Below, piece after piece: positions 10,501 to 17,766 of a DNA stretch of 55,699 bases. Both the position numbers and the translations under genes were made by a program. The DNA is from an uncultured Clostridia bacterium (lineage in GTDB: Bacteria > Bacillota > Clostridia > Christensenellales > Borkfalkiaceae). Below the pieces are notes generated by a model. The model did no database searches. It saw nothing but the letters and a program-made list of their open reading frames with translations, and was not told the origin of the DNA. The stretch lies in the NCBI GenBank assembly GCA_947175485.1, contig CAMWMZ010000004.1, positions 1 to 55,699 on the forward strand, read 5' to 3'. How positions within the stretch are numbered: position 1 is the first letter of the stretch; each line of letters opens with the position of its first letter.

Positions 10501-11178
10501 TCTAACGCGCAGATAGCCAATTGCAAAAGGCAGCTTACAATGCTCGGCGCGATAAACCACAACGCGGTTGAAGAATACGACGAGCTTTCCGCCCATTATG
10601 AAAAAATGGTGGCCGACCGCGACGACATGGAAAAGGCTATTTCCGATTTAACTACCGCGCTGGACGATATCCGCGCGGAGATGTTGAAGATTTTCGACGA
10701 GGGCTTCAACACCATAAACGAGAACTTCAAGCATACTTTTAAAGAGCTTTTCGGAGGCGGCAAGGCGGAGCTTCAGCTCGATTATACCGACTGCGACGAC
10801 CCTTTAAACGCGGGTGTTGAAATTATAGCGTGCCCTCCCGGTAAAAAGCTTTCAAAAATTTCGCTGTTATCGGGCGGAGAGAGAGCGCTTACGGCTATTG
10901 CGATTTTGTTTGCGATTATAGGCATGCGCCCCATGCCGTTCTGCGTGCTTGACGAAATCGAAGCGGCGCTCGACGAGGCGAACGTTGCGCGTTACGCAAA
11001 GTATCTTAAAAAGTTTGCGACGGACACGCAGTTTATAGTTATTACCCACCGTAAGCCCACCATGGAAAGCGCGGATATTCTCTTTGGCGTAACCATGGAA
11101 GAAAAGGGCGTTTCAAAGGTTGTTTCGGTAAAGCTTTCGGAGGTTGCCGAAAAGCTTGGCGGCGACACCATTATGTAA
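7579..11178 (+). CDS. smc: SMC, chromosome condensation and segregation ATPase
   Basis: Forms the bacterial condensin with ScpA and ScpB. The 1199-residue product has the full SMC plan: N-terminal Walker A GPNGCGKSN at about 33-41, a long coiled coil, a central hinge around residues 510-670, a second coiled coil, and the C-terminal signature LLSGGERALTAIAILF with Walker B FCVLDEIEAALDEAN. An AAGG lies eight bases before the ATG. It follows rnc by about 50 bases, as in many Bacillota. scpA and scpB are not in the window. Confidence 0.97.
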   Translation: MITFKQIQLIGFKSFADKTTVNLGEGVTCIVGPNGCGKSNVADAIRWVLGEQSAKMMRGSQMLDVIFSGTQSRRQMSMCEVTLTFDNTNRIFDIDCDEVEMTRRLYRDGESEYLLNKQPSRMKVLTGLLHGAGAAKEGYSIIGQGRIEQIMNAKPEDRRSIFEEATGIVVFKDRKADAERKLNGARDNLFVHAQRMQEVERQLNPLKKAAENAIKYRELYSELKKHETNLYIIRHDGAEGEKQKITDKKNKIDERIEFLAVRMDELLKEYHDCRQELDAADVTLQDLNDRIRRYEVGIEHKSGESKLYTERAKSVKMKLASAQEDIAFSTKRIEELELEIRRTQALKGKNEERIAKMQAQTEALQKVADELSKKISDYEYQTGEHRKKVMDTFKDLSEMRKNMGSLEAQKQLLAERLGEIEAEMLKIRERRDKARAAYEKSIERGNSLANFLGNEDALLSEAEQNLNQSEEKLQLLIKQEYDTRAQIGSLNESLQTYRGLRDRFDGYIYSVKRLLSDAKSNVRLTEKIKGLIADVVSCERDYEVAIETAFGGAMQNVITGTRDDARELIEYLKANRAGQVTFLPIDALKPRYENDMIKAAVRDKGAVGYAINLVKYDKQFENVIHNLLGNTLIVDNIQNATQIARRYPRAFKIVTLDGDLIATSGSMTGGSRKDAAGNLLANERRIKELEESVTTKKEFLLRAESKKAELGKIKAEAAGQLSELRTKLQNARLELASVTEKQSALMNSVTDAESEYAAYNQSLAALKQRLAGLDSEYSGVTQGAHSLTQQSDMASNAMDDMSAEYDKLRDERAQKQESLNGLRVEIASLNSALQSANENVARFEREKDEHYKKIERINASIPAIQHEIETLNAQAEKTALTEEEQKVVNDLRRQIAEVTQSKNTLNERIKQTDVERLDSITEREDLVTKSHNLDMALTKIDSDLEYLRQRIEEEYGLDYEGCLEFKEEDYDISTSNAQIANCKRQLTMLGAINHNAVEEYDELSAHYEKMVADRDDMEKAISDLTTALDDIRAEMLKIFDEGFNTINENFKHTFKELFGGGKAELQLDYTDCDDPLNAGVEIIACPPGKKLSKISLLSGGERALTAIAILFAIIGMRPMPFCVLDEIEAALDEANVARYAKYLKKFATDTQFIVITHRKPTMESADILFGVTMEEKGVSKVVSVKLSEVAEKLGGDTIM

Positions 11179-11369
11179 TAACGAGGCATATATGCGGGGC
11201 AATTGACTTTTTTTGAAATTTTGCCTGCGTTGTGCGGCGTTTGATTTTGTAAATCGAAAAGATTAAAGATGGCAAACGTAAAGAATAAAATCGTTGCGCG
11301 GTAAATTGTTGTAACAGTGCATTGTCGTGCATGATTAAACTGATATTTGCGGAAAAATGAAGGTGGCTT

Positions 11370-12266
11370 ATGGGGATATTTTCAAAATTAAAAAACGCGC
11401 TCAAAAAGACGAGGGAGGGGCTTTCTTCCGCGCTTTCGGGGTTGTTTTCAAAAAACAAAATAGGCGATGAATTTTACGACGGGCTCGAAGAAATTTTAAT
11501 AGGCGCGGATATATCCGTTACTACCGCCGAGGACGTTGTGGACGAGATACGCGCCGAGGCTAAGCACGATAAAATAAAGGACAAAGAATTCGTTACAGAC
11601 CTTTTAAAGGACGTTTTGGAGGAAAAGCTGACCGAGGCGGATATTCCCGAAATACAATATCCCGCGGTTATTATGCTTGTCGGTGTGAACGGAGTGGGAA
11701 AGACCACCACCGTGGGCAAGCTTGCCAATTACTTTTTGTCGCAGGGGAAAACGGTTACCGTTGCGGCGGCGGATACGTTTCGCGCGGCAGCCGCAGACCA
11801 GCTTACGGTTTGGGCGGAGCGTGCGAAGGTACGCATAGTAAAGCACGAGGAGGGGAGCGACCCTTCGGCTGTGGTGTTCGACGCATTGACCTCTGCAAAA
11901 GCCAAGGGAACGAACGTTGTCATTATAGATACGGCGGGGCGCTTGCACGTTAAAGCGCATCTTATGGAAGAGCTTAAAAAGATGTCGCGCGTGGTGACGA
12001 GGGAATATCCTGCGGCTAACTTTTATAAGCTGCTCATTTTAGACGCAACCACAGGCAATAATGCGATAAGCCAGGCGGCGATTTTCAACGAGGCTGTAGA
12101 GCTTGACGGAATAGTGCTTACAAAGCTTGACAGCTCTGCAAAGGGCGGCTTTGTTATATCGCTTTGCAGTGAATTGCAAATCCCCGTAATCTTTTCCGGC
12201 GTGGGGGAAAAAATCGAGGATCTGGAGCTTTTCGACCCCGAAGAGTTTATTGACGCGATATTATAA
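11370..12266 (+). CDS. ftsY: FtsY, signal recognition particle receptor
   Basis: SRP-type GTPase that docks Ffh-bound ribosomes at the membrane. The short basic N-terminus leads into the NG domain: G1 VGVNGVGKTT, DTFRAAAADQL, G3 IDTAGRLHVK, G4 TKLDSSAKGG and the closing GVGEKIEDLELFDPEEFI. At 298 residues it lacks the long acidic A domain of the E. coli protein, normal for Bacillota. The ribosome site is AAGGTGG just before the ATG. The 191 bases between smc and ftsY hold no convincing gene. A strong terminator follows at 12323. Confidence 0.96.
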   Translation: MGIFSKLKNALKKTREGLSSALSGLFSKNKIGDEFYDGLEEILIGADISVTTAEDVVDEIRAEAKHDKIKDKEFVTDLLKDVLEEKLTEADIPEIQYPAVIMLVGVNGVGKTTTVGKLANYFLSQGKTVTVAAADTFRAAAADQLTVWAERAKVRIVKHEEGSDPSAVVFDALTSAKAKGTNVVIIDTAGRLHVKAHLMEELKKMSRVVTREYPAANFYKLLILDATTGNNAISQAAIFNEAVELDGIVLTKLDSSAKGGFVISLCSELQIPVIFSGVGEKIEDLELFDPEEFIDAIL

Positions 12267-12322
12267 ATAGCGTTTGTTGAAGCATATTTGCGCGGCAATT
12301 GTAATTTTTTAATAAAGAAGAA

Positions 12323-12355
12323 CGCGGAACGAATAATCGTTCCGCGCCTTTTTTT
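12323..12355 (+). terminator. Rho-independent terminator after ftsY
   Basis: A perfect 10-bp stem (12323-12332 with 12337-12346) with an ATAA loop is followed by seven T residues at 12349-12355. On the minus strand the T-run is poor, so it mainly serves ftsY. It also abuts the last codon of the minus-strand small gene at 12354. Confidence 0.9.
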
Positions 12356-12449
12356 ACAGGTCGTCCGCGTCCTGAACGGGTTGACCGCCGTCTATGGGAG
12401 AGCCTGTATAACTACCGTTAGGGTCAAAGCAGTCTTTAAACTTACTTAT
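12354..12449 (-). pseudogene. Out-of-frame tail of the small rubrerythrin-linked gene (DPNGSYTG...QDADDL)
   Basis: On the minus strand, in the +1 frame relative to the small gene that ends at 12442, sits a coherent peptide starting KFKDCFDPNGSYTG and ending PVQDADDL, with its stop at 12354-12356. I recall this DP-x-GSYTG and QDADDL tail from small proteins of gut Bacillota, but could not verify it. Skipping one T at the AAG-TAA end of the upstream frame joins the two parts into one 70-residue protein. Options are a frameshift mutation, an assembly error, programmed shifting, or separate initiation at an internal GTG. Confidence 0.5.
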
Positions 12450-12567
12450 CGGCTTTCGTGTTTTTGCCACAACCCTTACCGCCGCAGTTTTTTACGTTTT
12501 TGCTTTCGCTTTTGTTAGAACAGTTCTTAGTAGAATTGGTCTGCTTGTTTTCGTTGGTCTTTCTCAT
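12442..12567 (-). CDS. Small Lys/Asn-rich protein with three cysteines, coupled to rubrerythrin
   Basis: A 41-residue frame whose ATG overlaps the rubrerythrin stop as ATGA, with GGAG just upstream, so translation is very likely coupled. The product is rich in Lys, Asn and Ser with cysteines at 16, 28 and 33 and a CGGKGCGKN segment. Three cysteines plus one more in the downstream out-of-frame tail would make four, which could suit a metal site; that is inference. No function is recognised. Confidence 0.55.
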   Translation of the reverse strand: MRKTNENKQTNSTKNCSNKSESKNVKNCGGKGCGKNTKADK

Positions 12568-13160
12568 AATTTCTCCTTTTCAAACGGGACGTGCAATTCA
12601 ACGTAGCCTTGGCTTGATTGACAAAGCGGGCAAACGCTCCACGCCTTTGTAGAAGTATGCATATATCCGCACTCGCTGCATACGTAGAGAATGGGGGCCT
12701 CGTTGCTGAACAAAACGCCTTTAGTGAACGCTTCGTGCAGATACTTAAATATCATTTCGTGCCTTACTTCCACCTGCGCTACGAGTTTGAAAAGGTTGGC
12801 AATATCTTTAAAACCTTCTTCTTCGGCATCCTTCTGAAAAGCGGGATAGATTGTTTCGTGTTCGTGCCTTTCGTCGTCTGCGGCAAGCTTTAAGCTTTCT
12901 CCGAGGTCGCCGCTGTGAAAGGGATAACCTGCGTCGAGAACTATATTTTCAAGGTATTCGCCGCGCTTGGAAAGCTCTTCGAAAAATCTTCTCGCGTGTT
13001 CCGTTTCGTTGTGGGCAAGAGCTTTAACGGTATCGGCAAGGGTAACGTATCCCTGAGCCGTAGCCTGTTTTGCAATGAGCTGATATCTCATTCCCGCCTG
13101 GCTTTCGCCGGCAAAGCTTCTTGCAAGATTGTGATAAGTTTTGGTTTTGTCAAATTGCAT
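12564..13160 (-). CDS. Rubrerythrin
   Basis: Non-haem di-iron peroxidase that reduces hydrogen peroxide in anaerobes. The ferritin-like four-helix part (about 1-145) shows GESQAGMRYQLIAKQA and ALAHNETEHARRFFEELS with the metal-binding Glu and His residues. The C-terminal rubredoxin-like domain has CSECGY and CPLCQ, the four Fe ligands. Length 198 is normal. GGAGGAAAG precedes the ATG. The gene converges on ftsY and runs into a small coupled gene. It indicates an anaerobic host. Confidence 0.93.
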   Translation of the reverse strand: MQFDKTKTYHNLARSFAGESQAGMRYQLIAKQATAQGYVTLADTVKALAHNETEHARRFFEELSKRGEYLENIVLDAGYPFHSGDLGESLKLAADDERHEHETIYPAFQKDAEEEGFKDIANLFKLVAQVEVRHEMIFKYLHEAFTKGVLFSNEAPILYVCSECGYMHTSTKAWSVCPLCQSSQGYVELHVPFEKEKL

Positions 13161-13243
13161 AACTTTCCTCCGTCTGATAGTATTTTGCGCGTCGGGGCGG
13201 GGATTATTCCGCGTTTTTTATGCCAGATTTTGTTATTTGCTTA

Positions 13244-13272
13244 TTGACAGTGCGGGAAACTTATTATAAAAT
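13244..13272 (+). promoter_or_regulatory. Promoter reading into a decayed gene
   Basis: TTGACA at 13244-13249 and TAAAAT at 13267-13272 with a 17-base spacer make a near-consensus promoter on the plus strand. The sequence it would transcribe (13285-13506) is not an open gene, which suggests the promoter outlived it. Confidence 0.55.
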
Positions 13273-13284
13273 TTAATTATAAAA

Positions 13285-13506
13285 AGCTTATGCTATAAAA
13301 TTAACGTCGATTTTGGTTTTGCAACAGTTATTTTGCCCGGCTCTGCCTGAGTGTTTGGGGGGGGCAGTATAATGCAATGATTGCCGACAAAGCCGAAAAT
13401 GTTATAGAAGAAGAATATTCGTCTGAGAACGAAACACATTTTTGATTGTAAATTGAAAACAATCAAAAGCAACGACGGAGAAATAACCATAGAAATTTTG
13501 CACTAA
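13285..13506 (+). pseudogene. Decayed gene fragment of unknown family
   Basis: Three protein-like stretches in shifting frames follow each other: KINVDFGFATVILPGSA, then YNAMIADKAENVIEEEYSS after a run of eight G residues, then KTIKSNDGEITIEILH ending at a TAA. Stops and frame changes separate them. The parts look like the debris of one short gene. The family is not recognised. The remaining bases up to 13621 hold nothing I can name. Confidence 0.3.
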
Positions 13507-13621
13507 TCGGAGAAAAAACTTAACGGTTTAACGGCTTCGTTGACGTTGTCTATGACAAAGCGTTGCTTAACAATTAAACTGACCGATTGTAATTATGCCG
13601 ATATAAAAGTTAAATTAAGTT

Positions 13622-14179
13622 ATGGATAACGGGATTGTTTATAAGCATATAAGAAAGATATTTTGTTTATCGGTAGCCGCGTGTGTAGGGATATTCGGTT
13701 TGTTTGTAGTTGCTTGTAACAATGAAGAGCAAAGCGAAAAGCCTCCTTTAATTGTTGATAATTGTGAAGTTGTAGCAGAGGACACTTTGTACGGCGCGGC
13801 GGACGGTGGCAATGATTTTATTGCCGTTTGTAATTCTTTTGGAGAGTTTAAGCGGGAATGCTTGCGGAACGGTTACGATTTTTTTGACAAAAATAACGAA
13901 TATAATTATTACGATACGATTGCCGGAGAAACATTGCGCGGTTATACCGACGTATATTTTGCGGATAAAGCGTTTGTGGTTTGTGCCTTTTACAGAAGTT
14001 CTTGGGGAGGGCAATATCGTATACAAAAAGTTAATGTGACGGAAAATAAACTTACGCTGTATATCCGTTATCCCGAAAGCGAAACGGAGGACGACGTGAT
14101 TAACCGTATGTTTTTGGTTGCGGGCGTGGATAAATCGCTTGTTTACGGAGTTACAGAGGTTATAAAAGAGTTTATCTGA
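13622..14179 (+). CDS. Putative lipoprotein of unknown function
   Basis: A 185-residue protein with a basic N-terminus, a hydrophobic stretch (about 13-30) and a lipobox-like FVVAC, so it is probably lipidated at Cys32 and held on the outer face of the membrane. The mature part is acidic, starts with NNEEQSEK, and has no motif I recognise. A weak ribosome site precedes the ATG. The kinase-like gene follows within about 20 bases, so the two may share a transcript. Confidence 0.6.
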   Translation: MDNGIVYKHIRKIFCLSVAACVGIFGLFVVACNNEEQSEKPPLIVDNCEVVAEDTLYGAADGGNDFIAVCNSFGEFKRECLRNGYDFFDKNNEYNYYDTIAGETLRGYTDVYFADKAFVVCAFYRSSWGGQYRIQKVNVTENKLTLYIRYPESETEDDVINRMFLVAGVDKSLVYGVTEVIKEFI

Positions 14180-14200
14180 TATTTAATGGGGGTTTTTGAT

Positions 14201-14806
14201 ATGGAAAAAAACGGCGGGGTAATAGTTATTTCAAGGCAGTTCGGCAGCGGTGGAAGAACCATTGGAAAGGAAACCGCAAAAAGGCTCGGCATACCTTGTT
14301 ACGATAAAGAGATTATAGAGCAAGTGGCGCAGAACAGCGGATTTGCGGAGGAATATATTGAAAGCCACGGCGAATATGCGGCGCATAAAACGTGGCTGGG
14401 GCGGGCGCTTGAAAGCGCTAACCGCTTCGAAGGCATGAGCAATCAGGATAAAATCTGGGTGGAGCAGCGCAAAATTATTTTGGAGCTTGCGAAAAGTCCA
14501 TGCGTTATAGTGGGCAGGTGTGCGGATTATATTTTAAAAGATATGGACTGCGTTTTGAAAGTGTTTATCCATGCGGACGATAAGTTCAGGGCGGAGCGCA
14601 TTGTGCGGGAATACGGCGAACAGACGGATAAGCCCGAAAAGCGTTTAAAAGACAAGGATAAACGCAGGGTTGCGTATTATAAAAAATACACGGAAACCGA
14701 GTGGGGCGTTGCGGCGAATTATCATATCGCGCTTGACAGCGGAAAGCTCGGGATTGAAAAATGCGTGGATATATTGACCGGCATTTATAAATCGGAACGA
14801 GAATAA
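14201..14806 (+). CDS. Cytidylate-kinase-like family protein
   Basis: P-loop protein of the AAA_17/cytidylate kinase-like group found widely in Clostridia. It opens with VIVISRQFGSGGRTIGKE, the P-loop, then YDKEIIEQVAQNSGF and VIVGRCADYIL, all characteristic. The ATG at 14201 is preferred to the one at 14186, since GGGGG lies eight bases before it. True CMP kinases are more compact and differ in sequence, so the substrate is uncertain. Confidence 0.75.
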   Translation: MEKNGGVIVISRQFGSGGRTIGKETAKRLGIPCYDKEIIEQVAQNSGFAEEYIESHGEYAAHKTWLGRALESANRFEGMSNQDKIWVEQRKIILELAKSPCVIVGRCADYILKDMDCVLKVFIHADDKFRAERIVREYGEQTDKPEKRLKDKDKRRVAYYKKYTETEWGVAANYHIALDSGKLGIEKCVDILTGIYKSERE

Positions 14807-14818
14807 ACGTATAAAATT

Positions 14819-14854
14819 AACAGTTCGGAAATTCTGGCGGACTGTTTATTTTTA
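14819..14854 (+). terminator. Terminator after the cytidylate-kinase-like gene
   Basis: AACAGTTCG at 14819-14827 pairs with CGGACTGTT at 14838-14846 with one G-U pair, followed by a T-rich tail. It separates this unit from the polysaccharide operon. Confidence 0.65.
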
Positions 14855-14911
14855 TATAATTGCCGATGGTTTGAATCATAATAAAATAAATTGCAAAATA
14901 TTTGAATTCAA

Positions 14912-14940
14912 TTGATTTTCTTACACTATTATAGTATAAT
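14912..14940 (+). promoter_or_regulatory. Promoter of the surface-polysaccharide operon
   Basis: TTGATT at 14912-14917, a 17-base spacer and TATAAT at 14935-14940 form a near-ideal vegetative promoter. It is the only strong one seen before the terminator at 29314, so it probably drives all fifteen genes of the locus. Confidence 0.75.
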
Positions 14941-14975
14941 TTAAATTAAAGTAGATTAACAGAGAATTGTTTAAT

Positions 14976-15815
14976 ATGCCGCTGAAATTAATGTATATAA
15001 CGAACAATCCGCAGGTTGCTTTGATTGCTGAGAAATATGGGGTTGACCGTATTTGGATAGATCTTGAAACTTTGGGCAAAGAAGAAAGACAGAAAAATAT
15101 TAATTCCGTAAAATCGCATCACAGCATTAGCGATATAAAAAATATCGCACCCCTTTTGAGCACTGCCGAAATGTTGGTCAGAGTTAACCCGTGGAATGAG
15201 AATTCGGAGGAAGAAATTTATCGGGTAATAAACTCCGGAGCCCGGCTCGTTATGTTGCCGATGTGGAAAACCGTTGGGGAAGTCGAAAAATTTATCCGTG
15301 CTGTCGGCTGCCGTGCAAAAACGGTGCTTTTGCTTGAAACAAAAGAGGCGGTATCTTGCCTTGACGATGTTTTGAAAATAAAAGGGATAGATGAAATCCA
15401 TATAGGGTTAAACGATTTGCATCTGAGCTACGGCTTAACTTTTATGTTCGAACTGTTAACCGACGGTACTGTGGAAAGTATTTGCAAAAAAATAAAGCAA
15501 GCGGGAATTTTGTACGGATTCGGAGGTATTGCAAAGATAGGACAAGGGCTATTACCTGCCGAAAAGATAATTTTAGAACACTACCGCTTAGGTTCTACGC
15601 GTGCGATTTTATCAAGAAGCTTTTGCAATACGGAATTAACAGAAACAATAGAAGAAGTTGAAAGCACATTCAAAGAGAATATGAAAAAATTGAGGGATTT
15701 TGAAAATATTGCAGATAAAGCCGCTTTACATGAGCTTGAAGAAAACAGAAAAGCGGTGCAGGACTGTGTTAATACCATCGTTGAAAACATAAGGACGGGT
15801 AATCGGAATGGATAA
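14976..15815 (+). CDS. HpcH/HpaI-family aldolase
   Basis: Class II metal-dependent aldolase fold. Known relatives join or split pyruvate and an aldehyde, or act as citramalyl-CoA lyases. Visible family features are the start MPLKLMYITNNPQVALIAEK, VDRIWIDLE, MLVRVNP, GARLVMLPM (normally GAxGVxxP), VLLLETKEA and the glycine-rich GFGGIAKI. A TTG nine bases upstream could also start it. It is the first gene of the polysaccharide operon and overlaps the PLP decarboxylase by eight bases, which suggests a joint role in making an unusual building block. Confidence 0.75.
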   Translation: MPLKLMYITNNPQVALIAEKYGVDRIWIDLETLGKEERQKNINSVKSHHSISDIKNIAPLLSTAEMLVRVNPWNENSEEEIYRVINSGARLVMLPMWKTVGEVEKFIRAVGCRAKTVLLLETKEAVSCLDDVLKIKGIDEIHIGLNDLHLSYGLTFMFELLTDGTVESICKKIKQAGILYGFGGIAKIGQGLLPAEKIILEHYRLGSTRAILSRSFCNTELTETIEEVESTFKENMKKLRDFENIADKAALHELEENRKAVQDCVNTIVENIRTGNRNG

Positions 15816-17022
15816 GAAATTATTAAGTGATTTAACAAACAGATTCGGCGACGCGTTTTATTTGTTGGACAGCTTTCAATTTGAAAAAAACTATATTGAG
15901 CTGAAAAAAGCTTTCACGGATATTTATCCGTGTTTCAATATTGCGTATTCGTATAAAACTAATTATACCCCCGAGTTGTGTAAAATCGTTGACCGTTTGG
16001 GCGGTTATGCCGAAGTCGTTTCCGACATGGAGGCGGAAATTGCTTTGCGTATAGGTGTGGCTCCGAATAAAATCATTTGGAACGGCCCTTATAAAAATTA
16101 TAAAAAAGCGGAAGAGCTTTTATTGCTTGGCGGAACGGTTAATCTGGATTCTGTTTATGAGGCGGAAAAAATAAAAGAAATAGCGGCACGGCATCCCGAA
16201 CACGTTTTGAATTTAGGGATAAGAGTTAATTTCGACGTTAACGACGGCGTTGTATCGCGTTTTGGTTTTGATATAGATGACGACAATTTTGCCGATATTT
16301 TGAAGCTTGTGCGGCAAACGGAAAATATCAATCTTATAGGGATACAGTGCCACTTTGCCACCCGCAGCCTTGAAACTTGGCGTCCGCGTGCGAAAAAGAT
16401 GCTTGATTTGCTTGATAAGCTGAAGCTTATTCCCGAGCATATAGATTTGGGCGGCGGGCTTTTCGGCAAAATGGACGACAGCTTAAAAAGCCAGTTTGAT
16501 TCTTATATTCCCTCTTATGAGGAATATGCAAAAGAAGTTGCTCCGCTGTTTGCCGAACGCTTTAAAAATTGTGAAAACAAGCCGTTGCTTTTAATCGAGC
16601 CGGGAAGCGCGCTTGTAGGCGACTGTATGAAGTTTGCTTCTAAAGTTGTAAATATTAAAAATGTAAGGGGGAAAGCAATTGCGACCTTGTTGGGAAGCAT
16701 TTACAATATTAACCCGACATTGAACAAAAAAAATCCGCCGATAACGGTTATCGCAACGGGTGAGAATAAACCCGAAGAATACAGCGATTTGGATTTCGGG
16801 GGTTTTACTTGTATAGAATCGGATTATCTTTACCGCCATTACGACGGCAAGCTTGCACAAGGAGATTTTGTTGTATTCGGAAACGTCGGGTCGTATTCGG
16901 TGGTGTTAAAGCCTCCGTTCATTCTTCCTAATTTTCCTGTAATAGATATCAGCCGCGGCGAAGTTAAATTAATAAAGCGCGGCGAAGTGTTCGACGATTT
17001 GTTTCATACGTTTGCGTTTTGA
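15808..17022 (+). CDS. PLP-dependent decarboxylase, LysA/ornithine (fold III) family
   Basis: Alanine-racemase-fold enzyme related to diaminopimelate decarboxylase. The PLP lysine is in AYSYKTNYTP (about Lys49). Further family sites are GIRVNFDVNDGVVSRFGFD, the glycine-rich DLGGGLFG, IEPGSALVGD and FTCIESDYLY, which holds the catalytic Cys. Length 404 is normal. Its place between an aldolase and an aminotransferase argues that it makes an amine for the polysaccharide rather than lysine; that is inference. Confidence 0.8.
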   Translation: MDKKLLSDLTNRFGDAFYLLDSFQFEKNYIELKKAFTDIYPCFNIAYSYKTNYTPELCKIVDRLGGYAEVVSDMEAEIALRIGVAPNKIIWNGPYKNYKKAEELLLLGGTVNLDSVYEAEKIKEIAARHPEHVLNLGIRVNFDVNDGVVSRFGFDIDDDNFADILKLVRQTENINLIGIQCHFATRSLETWRPRAKKMLDLLDKLKLIPEHIDLGGGLFGKMDDSLKSQFDSYIPSYEEYAKEVAPLFAERFKNCENKPLLLIEPGSALVGDCMKFASKVVNIKNVRGKAIATLLGSIYNINPTLNKKNPPITVIATGENKPEEYSDLDFGGFTCIESDYLYRHYDGKLAQGDFVVFGNVGSYSVVLKPPFILPNFPVIDISRGEVKLIKRGEVFDDLFHTFAF

Positions 17023-17025
17023 TTT

Positions 17026-17766
17026 ATGTTTATAATTGCAAAGTTTTTTAAAAGATTATTTGATATTTTTTCTTCTTTGTTCGCGGTTTTATTGCTTACG
17101 CCGCTTTGGTTGATTGTTGCGCTAGCGATTAAATGCGATTCAAAGGGCCCCGTTTTTTTTAAGCAGGAGCGCAGAACCAAAAACGGTAAAGTGTTCAAAA
17201 TGCTTAAATTCAGGTCAATGGTAGTTGACGCCGAAAAATCAGGCGCAGGGCTATTTAACTATAAAGATGACCCGAGAGTAACAAAGGTGGGCAGATTTTT
17301 GCGTAACAGCAGTATTGACGAGCTGCCGCAGTTGTTTAACATATTGAAAGGCGATATGTCGGTTGTGGGACCCAGACCTTGTGTAGTATATGAATTGGGT
17401 GATTTCGATACCTTGAATAAAAGGTATAAAAAACGCTTTGAAATGAAGGCCGGCTTGACTGGGCTTGCACAGGTTAAAGGACGTAACGATATAAGCTGGG
17501 ATGAAAAAGTAAATTTCGATAACGAATATATAGATAATTTTAAAAAACACGGTATTTTTACCGATATAAGAATATTGTGGCTTTCTGTAATTAAGGTTTT
17601 CAAGAAAGAAGATATTTATGAAAGTAAAGCAGACGAAACGCTTGACGATGCGGAGGCGGCAAAGCGTGCGGAAGAAGAAATAATCCGCATAGCTCATTTG
17701 CCCGACGACGGAGAAGCGGATACCGTTGAATACAAGGAAGCGGGAGAAAAAGAAAATGAAGTATGA
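17026..17766 (+). CDS. Phosphoglycosyl transferase (bacterial sugar transferase), initiating enzyme
   Basis: Monotopic membrane enzyme that transfers a sugar phosphate to undecaprenyl phosphate and starts the repeat unit. The single membrane-inserting helix lies at about 8-32, followed by GPVFFKQERRTKNGKVFKML, KFRSM, the catalytic pair region DDPRVTKVGRFLR, SIDELPQLFNILKGDMS and VGPRPCV. The C-terminal 40 residues are an unusual acidic Lys/Glu-rich extension. It overlaps the aminotransferase gene by 11 bases. Confidence 0.92.
   Translation: MFIIAKFFKRLFDIFSSLFAVLLLTPLWLIVALAIKCDSKGPVFFKQERRTKNGKVFKMLKFRSMVVDAEKSGAGLFNYKDDPRVTKVGRFLRNSSIDELPQLFNILKGDMSVVGPRPCVVYELGDFDTLNKRYKKRFEMKAGLTGLAQVKGRNDISWDEKVNFDNEYIDNFKKHGIFTDIRILWLSVIKVFKKEDIYESKADETLDDAEAAKRAEEEIIRIAHLPDDGEADTVEYKEAGEKENEV

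Noticed and set aside
11269-11304. 11-codon frame between smc and ftsY
   Set aside because: Too short and without supporting context.
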